DNA of 64,000 bases from JAJFJD01 sp965228695. Its GTDB lineage: Bacteria > Pseudomonadota > Alphaproteobacteria > UBA8366. A program made the translations under genes and the position numbers. The notes beneath the pieces were generated by a model. It was not told the DNA's origin. It worked only from the letters and a program-made list of their open reading frames with translations, and did not search any database. Each line of letters opens with the position of its first letter. Positions within the stretch are counted from its first letter, which is position 1. The stretch is from positions 427,370-491,369 of the forward strand of contig CBDDIB010000001.1 in NCBI GenBank assembly GCA_965228695.1. The letters run 5' to 3'. Of this stretch, positions 25,386-33,230 are shown one piece after another.

Positions 25386-25700
25386 ATGGCGCGGGCGCTT
25401 GGATATGTGCCGACGCAGCCGGGCGGGAATCGTTCGATGCGCGCTCTTCATGGTGAGCGGTCAACGTCTCCGCGCTTTCTCTGCCATGGGGTGGAGACCG
25501 AGGCGCGGCCTGATCGGGACCTGAAAACCACGGACTCGCGGGATGTGTGGAGGCTGGAACCGGGTCGGCAAGATCAACGCTTCTCAAAGGCTCGCTCACC
25601 CCGTTCCCCGCGTCCGTCGTATCGATTCTACGCCAATCTCGGCCGGGCCAATGGACGCGAACCGTCGGAGCCTATCGAACCGCCGCACTGCGCAGACGCA
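25386..25700 (+). pseudogene. decayed inverted copy of the DUF736 gene
   Basis: Reading plus, MARALGYVPTQPGG parallels the start of the intact DUF736 protein; GVETEARPD parallels AKETEAQPD; a second frame gives CGGWNRVGKINAS (compare GGGWNRVGKNSGN); the first frame then resumes with YANLGRANGR (compare YANLGRAAGQ). At least two frameshifts and loss of the SLKKRIRI segment show that it is not functional. The downstream hairpin matches that of the intact gene, so gene and terminator were duplicated together in inverted orientation. Confidence 0.75.
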
Positions 25701-25710
25701 GACACGAAGC

Positions 25711-25741
25711 AGCCCCGCGCCTTCGGGCGCGGGGCTTTCTT
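25711..25741 (+). terminator. terminator after the decayed DUF736 copy
   Basis: GCCCCGCGCC-TTCG-GGCGCGGGGC (25712-25735) followed by TTTCTTGG on the plus strand. Stem and loop match the hairpin at 24744-24769 in opposite orientation. Confidence 0.8.
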
Positions 25742-25769
25742 GGGCTTGTCGATCCGCAGGGACGCGCTC

Positions 25770-25799
25770 GCGGCCCTCCCGTTCGGGTGAGAGGGCCGC
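25770..25799 (-). terminator. hairpin after the ParB-like gene
   Basis: A 9-bp stem GCGGCCCTC / GAGGGCCGC with a 12-nt loop lies 19 nt beyond the ParB-like stop on the minus strand. There is no T-run, so it may be a weak or Rho-assisted terminator. Confidence 0.4.
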
Positions 25800-25817
25800 T
25801 TCCGCCTCCCGCTAGAT

Positions 25818-27539
25818 TCAGGAAATGAGCGATTTGATGCGGGCCATATTGTCGGTCAGCCGTCCGCCGCCGCCCTTCGTGTAAGCCCTGAATGGGAACG
25901 CCATGTAGTGCGGCAGCCACCCCTCGGCCTTCTTGCGTCCGTCGCCGCTGATGAAGTCGCGGACGATCTTCTTCTGCACCTTGGTCGTCGCCGTCACATT
26001 GGCGTCGGCGACGGCCTTGCCGCCGACATGACGCAGCATGCTGTTGACCGCCGCCTTGTCGCGAAGCAAGTCAAAGAAGGCGTCGTCCGGCTGCCAATAG
26101 TCGGCCATGTCCACTTTGAGATGGGTGCCGAGTGCCTCGACCACGGCGGTCCCGGCCTCCAAGGTCTCCGCCATGACATTGGCGAGAACTCGCATCACGT
26201 CCTCGTCGGAGAGCTTCAAGAGCACCGCGAACACTTCAACGACGCGGTAGTCGTCGCCGTTCGAGCGAACCACGGAATGGCCGTGGGCGGGCAGCCCGAG
26301 AAGTTTGAGGATGGCTTTACGCTCGGCGGCGAAGGCGGTTTCCGCCTTCGATTTCGCGACGCTCTCGGCAGTTTCTTCCTTTCGTGTCGCCTGCGGGTCG
26401 GGCTTGGTCTGCCACAGCGTGGACCCGCCGATGGCGTGCGCCACCATGAGCCGGAGGGCGACGCCCGGATGGCTCAACAGGGCATGACGCACGGCGGCGT
26501 GACGGTGAAGCTCGATGTAGTTTTGGGCCGGGTTCGTGAGCTCGGGCCGGACGGGCTTGCCGCCCGTGTCCGGATCGTCCTTCGCCGCCTTGGTACGGCG
26601 CTTCCCCTTCGCCTCCTTGGCGGTCAGCCAGCCCTCGTGGACCTCGACCTCGCCGCGATGGGAGACGGTGATGTAGGCGCGCCCGCCGTCTTTCTTGGGT
26701 GTCTTCTCATATTCCCATGTCGAGAAACGCTGGCCGGTCTCGCAGATTTCGACATCGGACCAGCCGTCTTCCAAAAGGGCGTCGCGCTTCGCCGCGATGG
26801 CGGCGTTCTGCAAGGTCCAGAATTGGTCCGCGTCGGCGAAATAGCTCGTTTCGCCGAACAGATCGGAGATGGTCTGGCCCTTGTAGTCCTCAAGCGGGAA
26901 CAGCGCGACCTCGGTCGCGATCTGCTGACCGCCGAACAACCATTGCTTTAGCTGGTAGCCGCGCGGCGCGTACTGCTCGGGATCGGCGAACAGCTTGAGC
27001 CAGTCGCGCTGTTGGCGTTTCGAGGCCAAGGTCAGGTGGCGGATCGTCTCCGCGTCGATGTCCTCGTTGCGGTAGGCCTCCCTGATCTTCGGCAGAAGCT
27101 CGCCCAGCGCGAGGCGGCGCTTGACCATCAATTCGGTGATCCCGAAGGTCGCCGCGATATCCGCGACCGACTTTCCGGTCTTGGTCAGGCGGACGAAGGT
27201 TTCGTATTGCGTCATCTCGTCGGGATCGAGCCGGGCGAGATTTTCCAGCATGGAAGCTTCGAGCGCCGCCGCGTCGTCGCCCGGTTCCATGATGGCGCAG
27301 GGCAGCGGCTTGACCGCACCGCCGTCTTCCGCAATGGACTTCGCCGCGAAATAGCGCCGCCGCCCGGCGACGATCTCGAAGCTCTCGCCGTCGCCATTGG
27401 GCCGCACCAACAGTGGCACTAGCACGCCGCGCGTTTTGACGCTGGAGAGGATATCGGACACGTCTGGTGCGGCCTTGCCGTGGCGCATGTTGATGGCGGC
27501 GTCTTTCAGCTTGCTAAGGTCAATATGTTGCAGTTGCAT
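25818..27539 (-). CDS. ParB/RepB/Spo0J-family protein, ICE type
   Basis: The product is 573 aa from the ATG at 27539, chosen for its Shine-Dalgarno (GAAGGAG, 7 nt upstream). The ParB N-domain has VLVPLLVRPNGD, the box IVAGRRRYFAAKSI (about 60-73) and LEASMLENLARLDPDEMTQYE, followed by an HTH (KSVADIAATFGITELMVKRRLAL). A long C-terminal region without clear homology follows, with Lys/Arg-rich linker TAKEAKGKRRTKAAKDD (about 340). Large ParB-like proteins of this kind are common in alphaproteobacterial ICEs and plasmids, where they may act in regulation or maintenance rather than partition; no parA is adjacent here. Confidence 0.88.
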   Translation of the reverse strand: MQLQHIDLSKLKDAAINMRHGKAAPDVSDILSSVKTRGVLVPLLVRPNGDGESFEIVAGRRRYFAAKSIAEDGGAVKPLPCAIMEPGDDAAALEASMLENLARLDPDEMTQYETFVRLTKTGKSVADIAATFGITELMVKRRLALGELLPKIREAYRNEDIDAETIRHLTLASKRQQRDWLKLFADPEQYAPRGYQLKQWLFGGQQIATEVALFPLEDYKGQTISDLFGETSYFADADQFWTLQNAAIAAKRDALLEDGWSDVEICETGQRFSTWEYEKTPKKDGGRAYITVSHRGEVEVHEGWLTAKEAKGKRRTKAAKDDPDTGGKPVRPELTNPAQNYIELHRHAAVRHALLSHPGVALRLMVAHAIGGSTLWQTKPDPQATRKEETAESVAKSKAETAFAAERKAILKLLGLPAHGHSVVRSNGDDYRVVEVFAVLLKLSDEDVMRVLANVMAETLEAGTAVVEALGTHLKVDMADYWQPDDAFFDLLRDKAAVNSMLRHVGGKAVADANVTATTKVQKKIVRDFISGDGRKKAEGWLPHYMAFPFRAYTKGGGGRLTDNMARIKSLIS

Positions 27540-27685
27540 GGGTCTGCTCCTTCTTTTGCAGGGGTGAAGACCCCTCCCGGCGCGTCTTGCCGGAGGCCCG
27601 GAGGGGTCGGATTTGCCGCCATCATCGGCGGTTCTCGGTCGTGCCAGCCGCTTGCGGATGGCGACGATCTGGGAGTGCGCGGCGG

Positions 27686-27949
27686 TCATGACGCCGCCTC
27701 GCCGAACAGGGGAAGCTGCGGGTCGCGGCGTCTGGGGACGTTCTCAAGTCCACAGATGCCGAGCGGACAGGGTCCGTAGTGACCGGCTGTGTCGGCTGCG
27801 ATGTCGCGGGACGCGTGGGGATCGCATGAATGCCCGGACGGTCGGCGGCAGCGCCGCCCGACCGGTGCGAGGCAGGTCGGGCACGCGACTTCCAAGACCG
27901 GATCGCGCGGCCATGTCCTGCCGCATCCGCGCTGGCAATGGACCGTCAT
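27686..27949 (-). CDS. Cys-rich zinc-finger-like small protein
   Basis: The product is 87 aa with cysteine pairs in CQRGCGRTWP (residues 5-14), ACPTCLAP (22-29), RRCRRPSGHSCDPH (32-45) and GPCPLGICG (59-67), plus two histidines, suggesting one or two zinc sites. The C-terminus has DPQLPLFGEAAS, a motif that resembles a sliding-clamp-binding peptide (QLPLF). It overlaps the next upstream gene by 4 nt. No function is known to me; clamp binding is an inference from the QLxLF-like motif. Confidence 0.75.
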   Translation of the reverse strand: MTVHCQRGCGRTWPRDPVLEVACPTCLAPVGRRCRRPSGHSCDPHASRDIAADTAGHYGPCPLGICGLENVPRRRDPQLPLFGEAAS

Positions 27950-28377
27950 GGCAAGACGCCCCAGTCGGCGAGCATGTAGTCCGCGCCGTCATCGTCGCGG
28001 CGCAGGTCATGATCCTTGGGATTAACGCCCTCGGTGTCGTAGTCCTTGACGCGGACGTGCGCGCGGCCATCCTTCACGGACGCGTCTTGGACGACGCCGC
28101 CCTCCATGACGATGGTGACCACGGGCACGTCACCCGCTTCCGTGAAGTGGTCGGGGATTGGCAGCGCCGATGCGAAGTCCTGCCACGGGTCGGCGTCCGC
28201 GCCCTCGGCGGCGGCATCGACGAAGGTGTCGCCGCTATGGTCGAGAGCTTTCCAGCACGGATCGTCGTTGGCCTCCGCGATGGCTTTCTCAAGCGCCGCG
28301 TCGAGCGTCTCCGCCTCCACCGTGACGGTGTTGGCGTAGTAGGCGGCATAGCCGCATTGGACGGTCCATTGTTTCAT
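27946..28377 (-). CDS. small acidic protein of unknown function, ICE backbone
   Basis: The product is 143 aa from MKQWTVQCGYAAYY at 28377, preceded by AGAAGGAG at the right distance; the frame is open further upstream but as a shadow of the PAPS-reductase-like gene. It is acidic (many Asp/Glu), with two similar VxVEAETLDAALEKAIAEAN-like and DVPVVTIVMEGG segments suggesting an alpha/beta fold. No family is recognised with certainty. It is coupled to the zinc-finger gene by a 4-nt overlap. Confidence 0.7.
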   Translation of the reverse strand: MKQWTVQCGYAAYYANTVTVEAETLDAALEKAIAEANDDPCWKALDHSGDTFVDAAAEGADADPWQDFASALPIPDHFTEAGDVPVVTIVMEGGVVQDASVKDGRAHVRVKDYDTEGVNPKDHDLRRDDDGADYMLADWGVLP

Positions 28378-28396
28378 ATCGCGCTCCTTCTCCATT

Positions 28397-29269
28397 TCAA
28401 TCCGTGCACACACAGTCCTCGCGCTCCCAATCGGTCTCGTTGGTTGCGGGGTCGGGCAGAGCGAGCACGCCTTGGCGCTCCACCTGATCGGCGAGGCGGG
28501 CGTAGGGTTCGCGGTCGATGCGGAAGAGTCGCATGCCGGCGCAGTGGCCCTTGGCGCTCGACTTGCCGGGCTTGGCCTCCTGCGCGATCCACCAGTCCGC
28601 GAGGTCGGGCCGGTCGCGCATGATCGCCTCGATCTTCCAGCGGGCCTTGAGGAAGCAGAGGTCGCAATTGCCTTCATGGGATTTGAGCGCGAGGTCGAAG
28701 GGTTGATCCGCCCACCAGTCGAGCACCTGCATCTCGGTCACGTTCGCGTCGGCCAAGGGAAGCTGCACGGTCGCACCAGTGCGCCTACGTCCACTGCAAC
28801 TGCGCTGGCGGTGGACCCGCTTCGGCTCGTCGGCGCGCAGGCCGAGCACGCTCGCCCAGCTTTTCCAGCCGAGCCAGTGGCGGGCGTAGGAGTCGATGCG
28901 GTCGCGCTTAAGGAAGGACGTGCAGAACCGCATGCGCGGGTTCGGCACGAAGCCCTTGCGGTCGATCAGCGCTTCGAAAGGTTCGCCGTTCCGCGCCGCG
29001 CTGTTGTGCGAAACGATCCGCGTGCGGTGCGGTTCGTCCCAGTCGTATTCCACCCAGACGATGTGAACGCCCCAGCGAGCCCCAAATTCGGCCACGAAAT
29101 CGAGCGTCTCGGGGCGCTCCTTCCCGGTGTTGGCAAAGACGACGCGCACGTCGCCGGGCAGCGTCCCGCCGTGGGCGTCAAGGATGTGCTTGAGCATGTA
29201 GCCGGAGGTACGCCCGCCGGAAAACGAGATCACGGCAGGACCGGCGATGCAGTAGGGATCGCGGCTCAT
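28397..29269 (-). CDS. PAPS-reductase-like PP-loop protein
   Basis: The product is 290 aa from the ATG at 29269 (MSRDPYCIAG), overlapping the upstream gene by 4 nt. The PP-loop is VISFSGGRTSGYMLKHIL (about 12-29), SGGxTS type. Downstream cysteines occur in RFCTSFLKRD, GNCDLCFLK and the C-terminal EDCVCTD, and could bind a metal or Fe-S cluster. Such phosphoadenosine phosphosulfate reductase-family proteins are frequent in phages and ICEs and some act in DNA phosphorothioation (DndC); the usual dnd partners are absent here, so no specific reaction is claimed. Confidence 0.8.
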   Translation of the reverse strand: MSRDPYCIAGPAVISFSGGRTSGYMLKHILDAHGGTLPGDVRVVFANTGKERPETLDFVAEFGARWGVHIVWVEYDWDEPHRTRIVSHNSAARNGEPFEALIDRKGFVPNPRMRFCTSFLKRDRIDSYARHWLGWKSWASVLGLRADEPKRVHRQRSCSGRRRTGATVQLPLADANVTEMQVLDWWADQPFDLALKSHEGNCDLCFLKARWKIEAIMRDRPDLADWWIAQEAKPGKSSAKGHCAGMRLFRIDREPYARLADQVERQGVLALPDPATNETDWEREDCVCTD

Positions 29270-29499
29270 GGTTTGTCCTTCCGCGCCTCGTCGATCCAGT
29301 CGATCTGGCGGCGGGCATCCATGTCGAATAGACCGAGGTCGCAAGGCTTCTGCGCCGCATGCGGGTTGCGCTTCGGCGCGATGGGCTGGGCGGCGCGCAC
29401 CGCGAGCCGGTCAGCAAGCGTGATCGGTTTCACGCCCGGCGCGACGGTTTGCTCGCCTTCCGGCGTCGTCTCGGTCGGAAGTTTCGGCGCGCCGGTCAT
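29266..29499 (-). CDS. small hypothetical protein between ardC and the PP-loop gene
   Basis: The product is 77 aa, hydrophilic and Pro/Ala/Lys-rich, with no membrane segment. Its stop overlaps the PP-loop gene and its start overlaps the ArdC-like gene stop, each by 4 nt, which is the main support for it being a real coding region. The C-terminal CDLGLFDMDARRQIDWID might be an interaction motif. No family is recognised. Confidence 0.6.
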   Translation of the reverse strand: MTGAPKLPTETTPEGEQTVAPGVKPITLADRLAVRAAQPIAPKRNPHAAQKPCDLGLFDMDARRQIDWIDEARKDKP

Positions 29500-30467
29500 G
29501 CCGCTGCCTCCGCCGCCGTCTCGGCGTCGCGGAACGCGAGGATGAAGTCGGCAGCTTTGGAGGCTTGGCTTGCCGCGCGGAAGATGGCGCGGTTGTCCTC
29601 TTTTAGGACCTCAAGCCATGAGCCGATATAGTCCGTGTGCCGCACGGTCGGCGTGATACCGAGCGTGGCACAGACGAAGGCGCTCGCCATTTCGGCGACC
29701 AGTTCCTCTCGCGCATAGGGCTTCGATCCGAAGGAATGCGAGAGGTCGCGGGCGCATCGGCTGTCGTGCCCGGTCCAGTGGCCAAGCTCGTGAAAGCAGG
29801 TGCGGTAGTAGTTGACCTGATCGAAAAAGGCGGGCTGCGGCGGCACGCGGATGAAGTCTTGGCTCGGGATGTAAAAGGCGCGCGTACCGCCGACTCGGAA
29901 GTCCGCGCCCGTTGCCTCGATGAGGCGTTCAGCGTGCGGGACGATCTCGGCTTCGGGCAGCGGGGCCGCGCCCTTGTAAGCGTCCTCGGGCAAGCCCTCG
30001 CACTGCTCGACATTGAAGAGGGTAAAGCGTTTCAGAAACGGCACTCGCTCGGGATCGTCGCCGTCCTTCGCGGCGCGCTCCCGCTCGGCCTTGGGAATGA
30101 AGGTATCGGCATGGCAGGCGGTGACGCCGCGCTCGCCCTTCATGACGTGCCCGCCCATCTCTTGGGCTTGGCGGTAAGTCAGCCATGTCTGCGTGGCGAA
30201 ACCCGCGCGCATCACGTGGTGCCACAGGATCAGGATATTGACGCCCGAATAGGCGCGGCCCGTGAGGGCGTTGACCGGAAGCCCAAGTCCGGCCTTCGCC
30301 TCGGGCGTGCCCCAAGGCTGCACCCATGGTGCGCGGCCTGCCTCAAGCTCGGCGATGATCCGGCCCGTTATCTCGTCATAGAGGCTGAGCTTCTCCGCGC
30401 CCTTGGCGCGGCCCGTCTTGCGCCCGCGCTTTCCGCCTGTCGCTGCGTTTGCGGTTCTTGGCTCCAT
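29496..30467 (-). CDS. ArdC-like anti-restriction protein with zincin domain
   Basis: The product is 323 aa. Residues 25-150 form the ArdC N-domain (YDEITGRIIAELEAGRAPWVQPW, NALTGRAYSGVNILILW), an ssDNA-binding part. Residues about 220-300 form a zinc metallopeptidase-like domain with CFHELGHWTGH (HExxH variant HELGH) and AREELVAEMASAF carrying the third ligand Glu. ArdC-type proteins protect incoming conjugative DNA from host restriction. It leads the run ardC-small gene-PP-loop-unknown-zinc finger-ParB on the minus strand. Confidence 0.92.
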   Translation of the reverse strand: MEPRTANAATGGKRGRKTGRAKGAEKLSLYDEITGRIIAELEAGRAPWVQPWGTPEAKAGLGLPVNALTGRAYSGVNILILWHHVMRAGFATQTWLTYRQAQEMGGHVMKGERGVTACHADTFIPKAERERAAKDGDDPERVPFLKRFTLFNVEQCEGLPEDAYKGAAPLPEAEIVPHAERLIEATGADFRVGGTRAFYIPSQDFIRVPPQPAFFDQVNYYRTCFHELGHWTGHDSRCARDLSHSFGSKPYAREELVAEMASAFVCATLGITPTVRHTDYIGSWLEVLKEDNRAIFRAASQASKAADFILAFRDAETAAEAAA

Positions 30468-30849
30468 CGTCGCGGCTCCCTCTGGTCCCTCGCGCGCGCC
30501 TTTCCCCGGAAGGGGGGCGGGCGGTAAGCGACCGGGAGCCTCGCCGGGTCAGGCGGGACGCAACTGTCTTGGTAGGACGAAGAAGACGAACCTAGACGGA
30601 CACGGAGCCAAGGCGGTTGCGGGCCGCCCCGGCGGGGCTACAAGGGAGTGTCCGGCCGCCCCCCGCACCGGGAAAGGCCATAAAAAAAGCGTCGCCGCCC
30701 AAAGGGCGGCGGCCTTATCCCGAAGCGTCAGCTTCGGATCCGCGCCAGGGATGGAAGCCCGAAGGGCCGAGACCCGCGTAGCGGGGCTCGGTTCACGACA
30801 GCCCGGCGGCCGGCCTTAAGGCCGGACGGGCGCCCAGAATCAGGCGCGG
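30468..30849. other. non-coding stretch with multiple hairpins upstream of ardC
   Basis: No supported gene. The stretch is GC-rich and full of short palindromes: GCCGCCC-AAA-GGGCGGC (30694-30710, see terminator), CCGAAGC-GTCA-GCTTCGG (30720-30737) and GGCCGGCCTTAAGGCCGGAC near 30810. It probably marks the junction between the conserved ICE block and the metal island. Confidence 0.5.
30682..30710 (-). terminator. Rho-independent terminator after the isochorismatase gene
   Basis: On the minus strand the stem GCCGCCC-TTT-GGGCGGC (30694-30710) is followed by GACGC and seven T residues (30682-30688). It lies about 140 nt beyond the isochorismatase-like stop and would also insulate ardC. Confidence 0.7.
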
Positions 30850-31371
30850 CTAGCGTCCCCATTCAAGTATGAGCTGTCTGCTTGTGACAGGGATGATGCC
30901 TGCTTGTGTCATCCGCGTAAGAGCAGTTGATGCTTCGAGCGCCGAAGCCGACTGTATCGCATCAACAACAACATAGGGCTGGTAGCCGATTTCCAGAGCG
31001 CCAAGAGATGCGAATGAGACACCACCCTCAACACAATCCCCTAGGATCACGATCCTGTTCTTTCCCGCCTCTGATATTTTCGAGCGAACATGGCCGTCCT
31101 CCCACGGATTAAGGCAAGTTCGGGTAATACTGTTTAGGTGGGCGATCGGAGGCAGAGGCTCGGGCGATGCGACGTCGTCCCTGGCGTAGATTGTCGAGAT
31201 GACGGGCACCGTGAGCGCAGTGGCATGTTCAAGAACGGATTCGATTACGGTCCACGGGGCACCGTCGGCGGCCGAGACGAAATCCGGCTCGAGACCAGCC
31301 TGGCAATCAACGATCAAGACGGCGCTGCTATCGGGCGAGATCAGTATGTTTGATTTTATCGGCTCGGTCAT
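30850..31371 (-). CDS. isochorismatase-family hydrolase
   Basis: The product is 173 aa with the cysteine-hydrolase fold: SAVLIVDCQAGL (Asp of the triad, about residue 22), a basic residue in GKNRIVILGD, and the nucleophile region GDCVEGGVSFASLGALEIGY with Cys near residue 113. The usual CVxxT motif is CVEGG here. The substrate is unknown; family members hydrolyse isochorismate, nicotinamide or small amides. It stands alone, with no close same-strand neighbour within 300 nt. Confidence 0.8.
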   Translation of the reverse strand: MTEPIKSNILISPDSSAVLIVDCQAGLEPDFVSAADGAPWTVIESVLEHATALTVPVISTIYARDDVASPEPLPPIAHLNSITRTCLNPWEDGHVRSKISEAGKNRIVILGDCVEGGVSFASLGALEIGYQPYVVVDAIQSASALEASTALTRMTQAGIIPVTSRQLILEWGR

Positions 31372-31740
31372 AGCGTAAGGCTCACGCGAAATCGGTCAAA
31401 TATCTCGACAAACGTGAGCTAGAAAACGTTGATCCGGATCACCGATATCTTCGTCTGCGTGTCCTCCTTCTGTTCTGAGCGTTCTACCGATGTTGTTCGT
31501 AATTCGGACGTTATCCGCATCATCGTTCAAGCACATCGGGCGCCACCTGCGCGGCTTCTCTGATTAACGTCAGGCGGCTTGGGCGGTTGCGCGTGATCGT
31601 GTCGGTCCGCGGGTTGCTGGGACATGGATTCTAGAGCCTTTCCGCACGGGCATGGCGTAAGCAGCCGATCTCCCCCTCGGTTCCAGCAGAGGCCCATGAG
31701 AAGCCCTAGCTGGCACCGGCCAGAAGGCCGTGCTAACTGT
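31372..31740. other. non-coding stretch holding an orphan promoter target region
   Basis: No well-supported gene. The minus-strand MerR-type promoter at 31741-31771 points into this stretch, but only a short reading frame follows (from about 31625, encoding MSQQPADRHDHAQPP and ending near 31527). Its His-containing start resembles the beginning of Zn/Cd ATPases such as that at 44913, so it could be the stub of a deleted exporter gene; this is weak. Confidence 0.35.
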
Positions 31741-31771
31741 AATCTAGGAGCTACAGTGACTAGAGGTTCAA
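31741..31771 (-). promoter_or_regulatory. CadR-type divergent promoter without an intact target gene
   Basis: Minus strand: TTGAAC (31766-31771), 19-bp spacer, TAGATT (31741-31746). The sequence and its flanks closely match the promoter at 45038-45068 in front of the Zn/Cd ATPase, including CTAGAGGTTCAAG before the regulator. Confidence 0.7.
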
Positions 31772-31783
31772 GAGTAAAGTTCG

Positions 31784-32222
31784 ATGGCAAACGACGATTT
31801 TACGATCGGGCGGCTGGCGCGCGAGACCAGCTGCAAGGTGCAGACGATCCGCTACTACGAGCAGATCGGCCTGATGCCGCAGCCGCTTCGCACGGCCGGC
31901 AACCAGAGGCGTTATGGGCCAAACCACATGGCGCGGCTTGCGTTCATCCGGCACGGCCGGGAGCTCGGGTTTCCACTGGACGCGAGTAGAGAGTCCCTGA
32001 GCCTCTCGGACGAGCCCGACCGGTCGTGCGAGGCGGCCGACCGGATCGCGCGTGGACAACTCCAGGCCGTCGAGAGCCGCATCGCCCGGCTAAATTCTCT
32101 CAAACTCGAACTCGAGCGTATGATCGAGCAGTGCAAAGGGGGCGAATCGCCGAGTGCCGGGTCATCGAGGTGCTCACCGACCACGCGGAATGTCTGCACG
32201 AGAACCACGTCGAGCCAGCCTG
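31784..32222 (+). pseudogene. CadR/PbrR-like MerR regulator, frameshifted in a G-run
   Basis: The first 120 codons are a good MerR-family regulator (FTIGRLARETSCKVQTIRYYEQIG, NQRRYG) very close to the intact one at 45081-45539. After QCKGG the frame runs into unrelated sequence (ESPSAGSS...). Adding one G to the run of five at 32138-32142 restores RIAECRVIEVLTDHAECLHENHVEPA and a stop at about 32221, matching the metal-binding C-terminus of the sister protein. Unless the base is a sequence error, the metal-sensing end is lost. It keeps its divergent promoter at 31741-31771. Confidence 0.8.
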
Positions 32223-32520
32223 ATCGCCGCTGGGGAGAAGATCCCGGAGACCGGAAGTGATGCGTGGTTGGGATGGTCGGTTGCAATCCCAGAGTTGATT
32301 TCGTGCGAGATCACCCGCTCGAGGTGATGTTGTTGATTGCGGGCGGATTTGAATCTGTCCGCTAAGTCACGGATGTTTTTGACCAAAATTCCAGTCCAAA
32401 GATCAAAGCCCCGTATCTGTTGATGACTTGGTCCCAGGAAAACGGACAGCACCATGGTCCAGTATCGAGTAACGGGCAGCGTTTGATGGGCACGGGCTAT
32501 GGGACGTCCCTCTTCACAGC

Positions 32521-33030
32521 TCAGAATTTCTTATCTCCTTTAGAACTCAAGAATGAACCGATCAAGATCAATCCGACGCCGAACGAAATCGCGACATCCG
32601 CGAGATTGAATGCTGGCCAATGGTGCTGACCGACATAGAAGTCGAGAAAATCTGTGACGGCCCCGTCTCGCAGCCGGTCGATGAGGTTTCCGGCCGCGCC
32701 GCCAATAATGAGACTAAGCGCTGATGTCTCCAAGATGTCCTGAGTTCGCCAGAGCCAGAATACGAGAAACGCGACGATGGCAAGCGTTAGTATCGACAAG
32801 ATAACTGGACCCGAAGGTCCGAGGTCGCCCAGAAGCCCGAAGCTGACACCGGGATTGAACCCCAGCACGAGGTTGAAGAACGGCGTGACCGGTATGACAC
32901 GCGGCGGGTCCATCACAACGGCAGCCATGAACCACTTGGAAGCCTGATCGAGGCCTGCCACAAGGAAGCTAGTGACTAGGGCGAGGACGAAATGCCGAGG
33001 CCTGGAATATCGCACGGCAAGAAATGTCAC
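32521..33030 (-). CDS. lspA: LspA, lipoprotein signal peptidase
   Basis: The product is 169 aa, starting at GTG (33030) with GAGAGAGG upstream. Four membrane segments (about 15-33, 70-90, 98-118, 137-158). The aspartic-protease motifs are NLIDRLRDGAVTDFLDFY (about 113-130) and FNLADVAISFGVGLI (about 140-154), which provide the two catalytic Asp residues; NPGVSFGLL is the third conserved box. It is a second copy type of gene that is often carried on metal-resistance islands next to cadR/zntA; the broken cadR is adjacent here. Confidence 0.93.
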   Translation of the reverse strand: MTFLAVRYSRPRHFVLALVTSFLVAGLDQASKWFMAAVVMDPPRVIPVTPFFNLVLGFNPGVSFGLLGDLGPSGPVILSILTLAIVAFLVFWLWRTQDILETSALSLIIGGAAGNLIDRLRDGAVTDFLDFYVGQHHWPAFNLADVAISFGVGLILIGSFLSSKGDKKF

Positions 33031-33230
33031 AGCTCAGCCTCTCTCAGGCCCTTCGAGGAAAAGCCTTTTCTATCGGAGTGCCCAGACAATGGGACCGCAA
33101 GGAATACAAGTATCGCCGGACCGATCATTGTTGCGCGGTCGGATACAGATCGCTTGGTGGGTGCGGGCTTCTCCATCATGTTGGTCAGTAGGAATTTTCT
33201 TCGGCTCACTGCGGTTTTAGTAACTTCCAT
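33027..33230 (-). CDS. possible small membrane protein between the M23 gene and lspA
   Basis: A 67-codon frame starts inside the end of the M23 gene and its TGA overlaps the GTG start of lspA, a coupling-like arrangement. The product is basic with one hydrophobic segment (TMIGPAILVFLAVPL, residues 34-48). No family is recognised and the N-terminal half looks unspecific, so this may be chance. Confidence 0.3.
   Translation of the reverse strand: MEVTKTAVSRRKFLLTNMMEKPAPTKRSVSDRATMIGPAILVFLAVPLSGHSDRKGFSSKGLREAEL

Noticed and set aside
31527..31790. 87-codon minus frame in front of the broken CadR gene
   Set aside because: It covers the promoter and operator and reads through them; only its last third could be a remnant of an exporter, which is recorded as a weak possibility.
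32174..32455. 93-codon minus frame beside the broken CadR gene
   Set aside because: It overlaps the regulator's conserved end in antisense and has no start signal or family motif.
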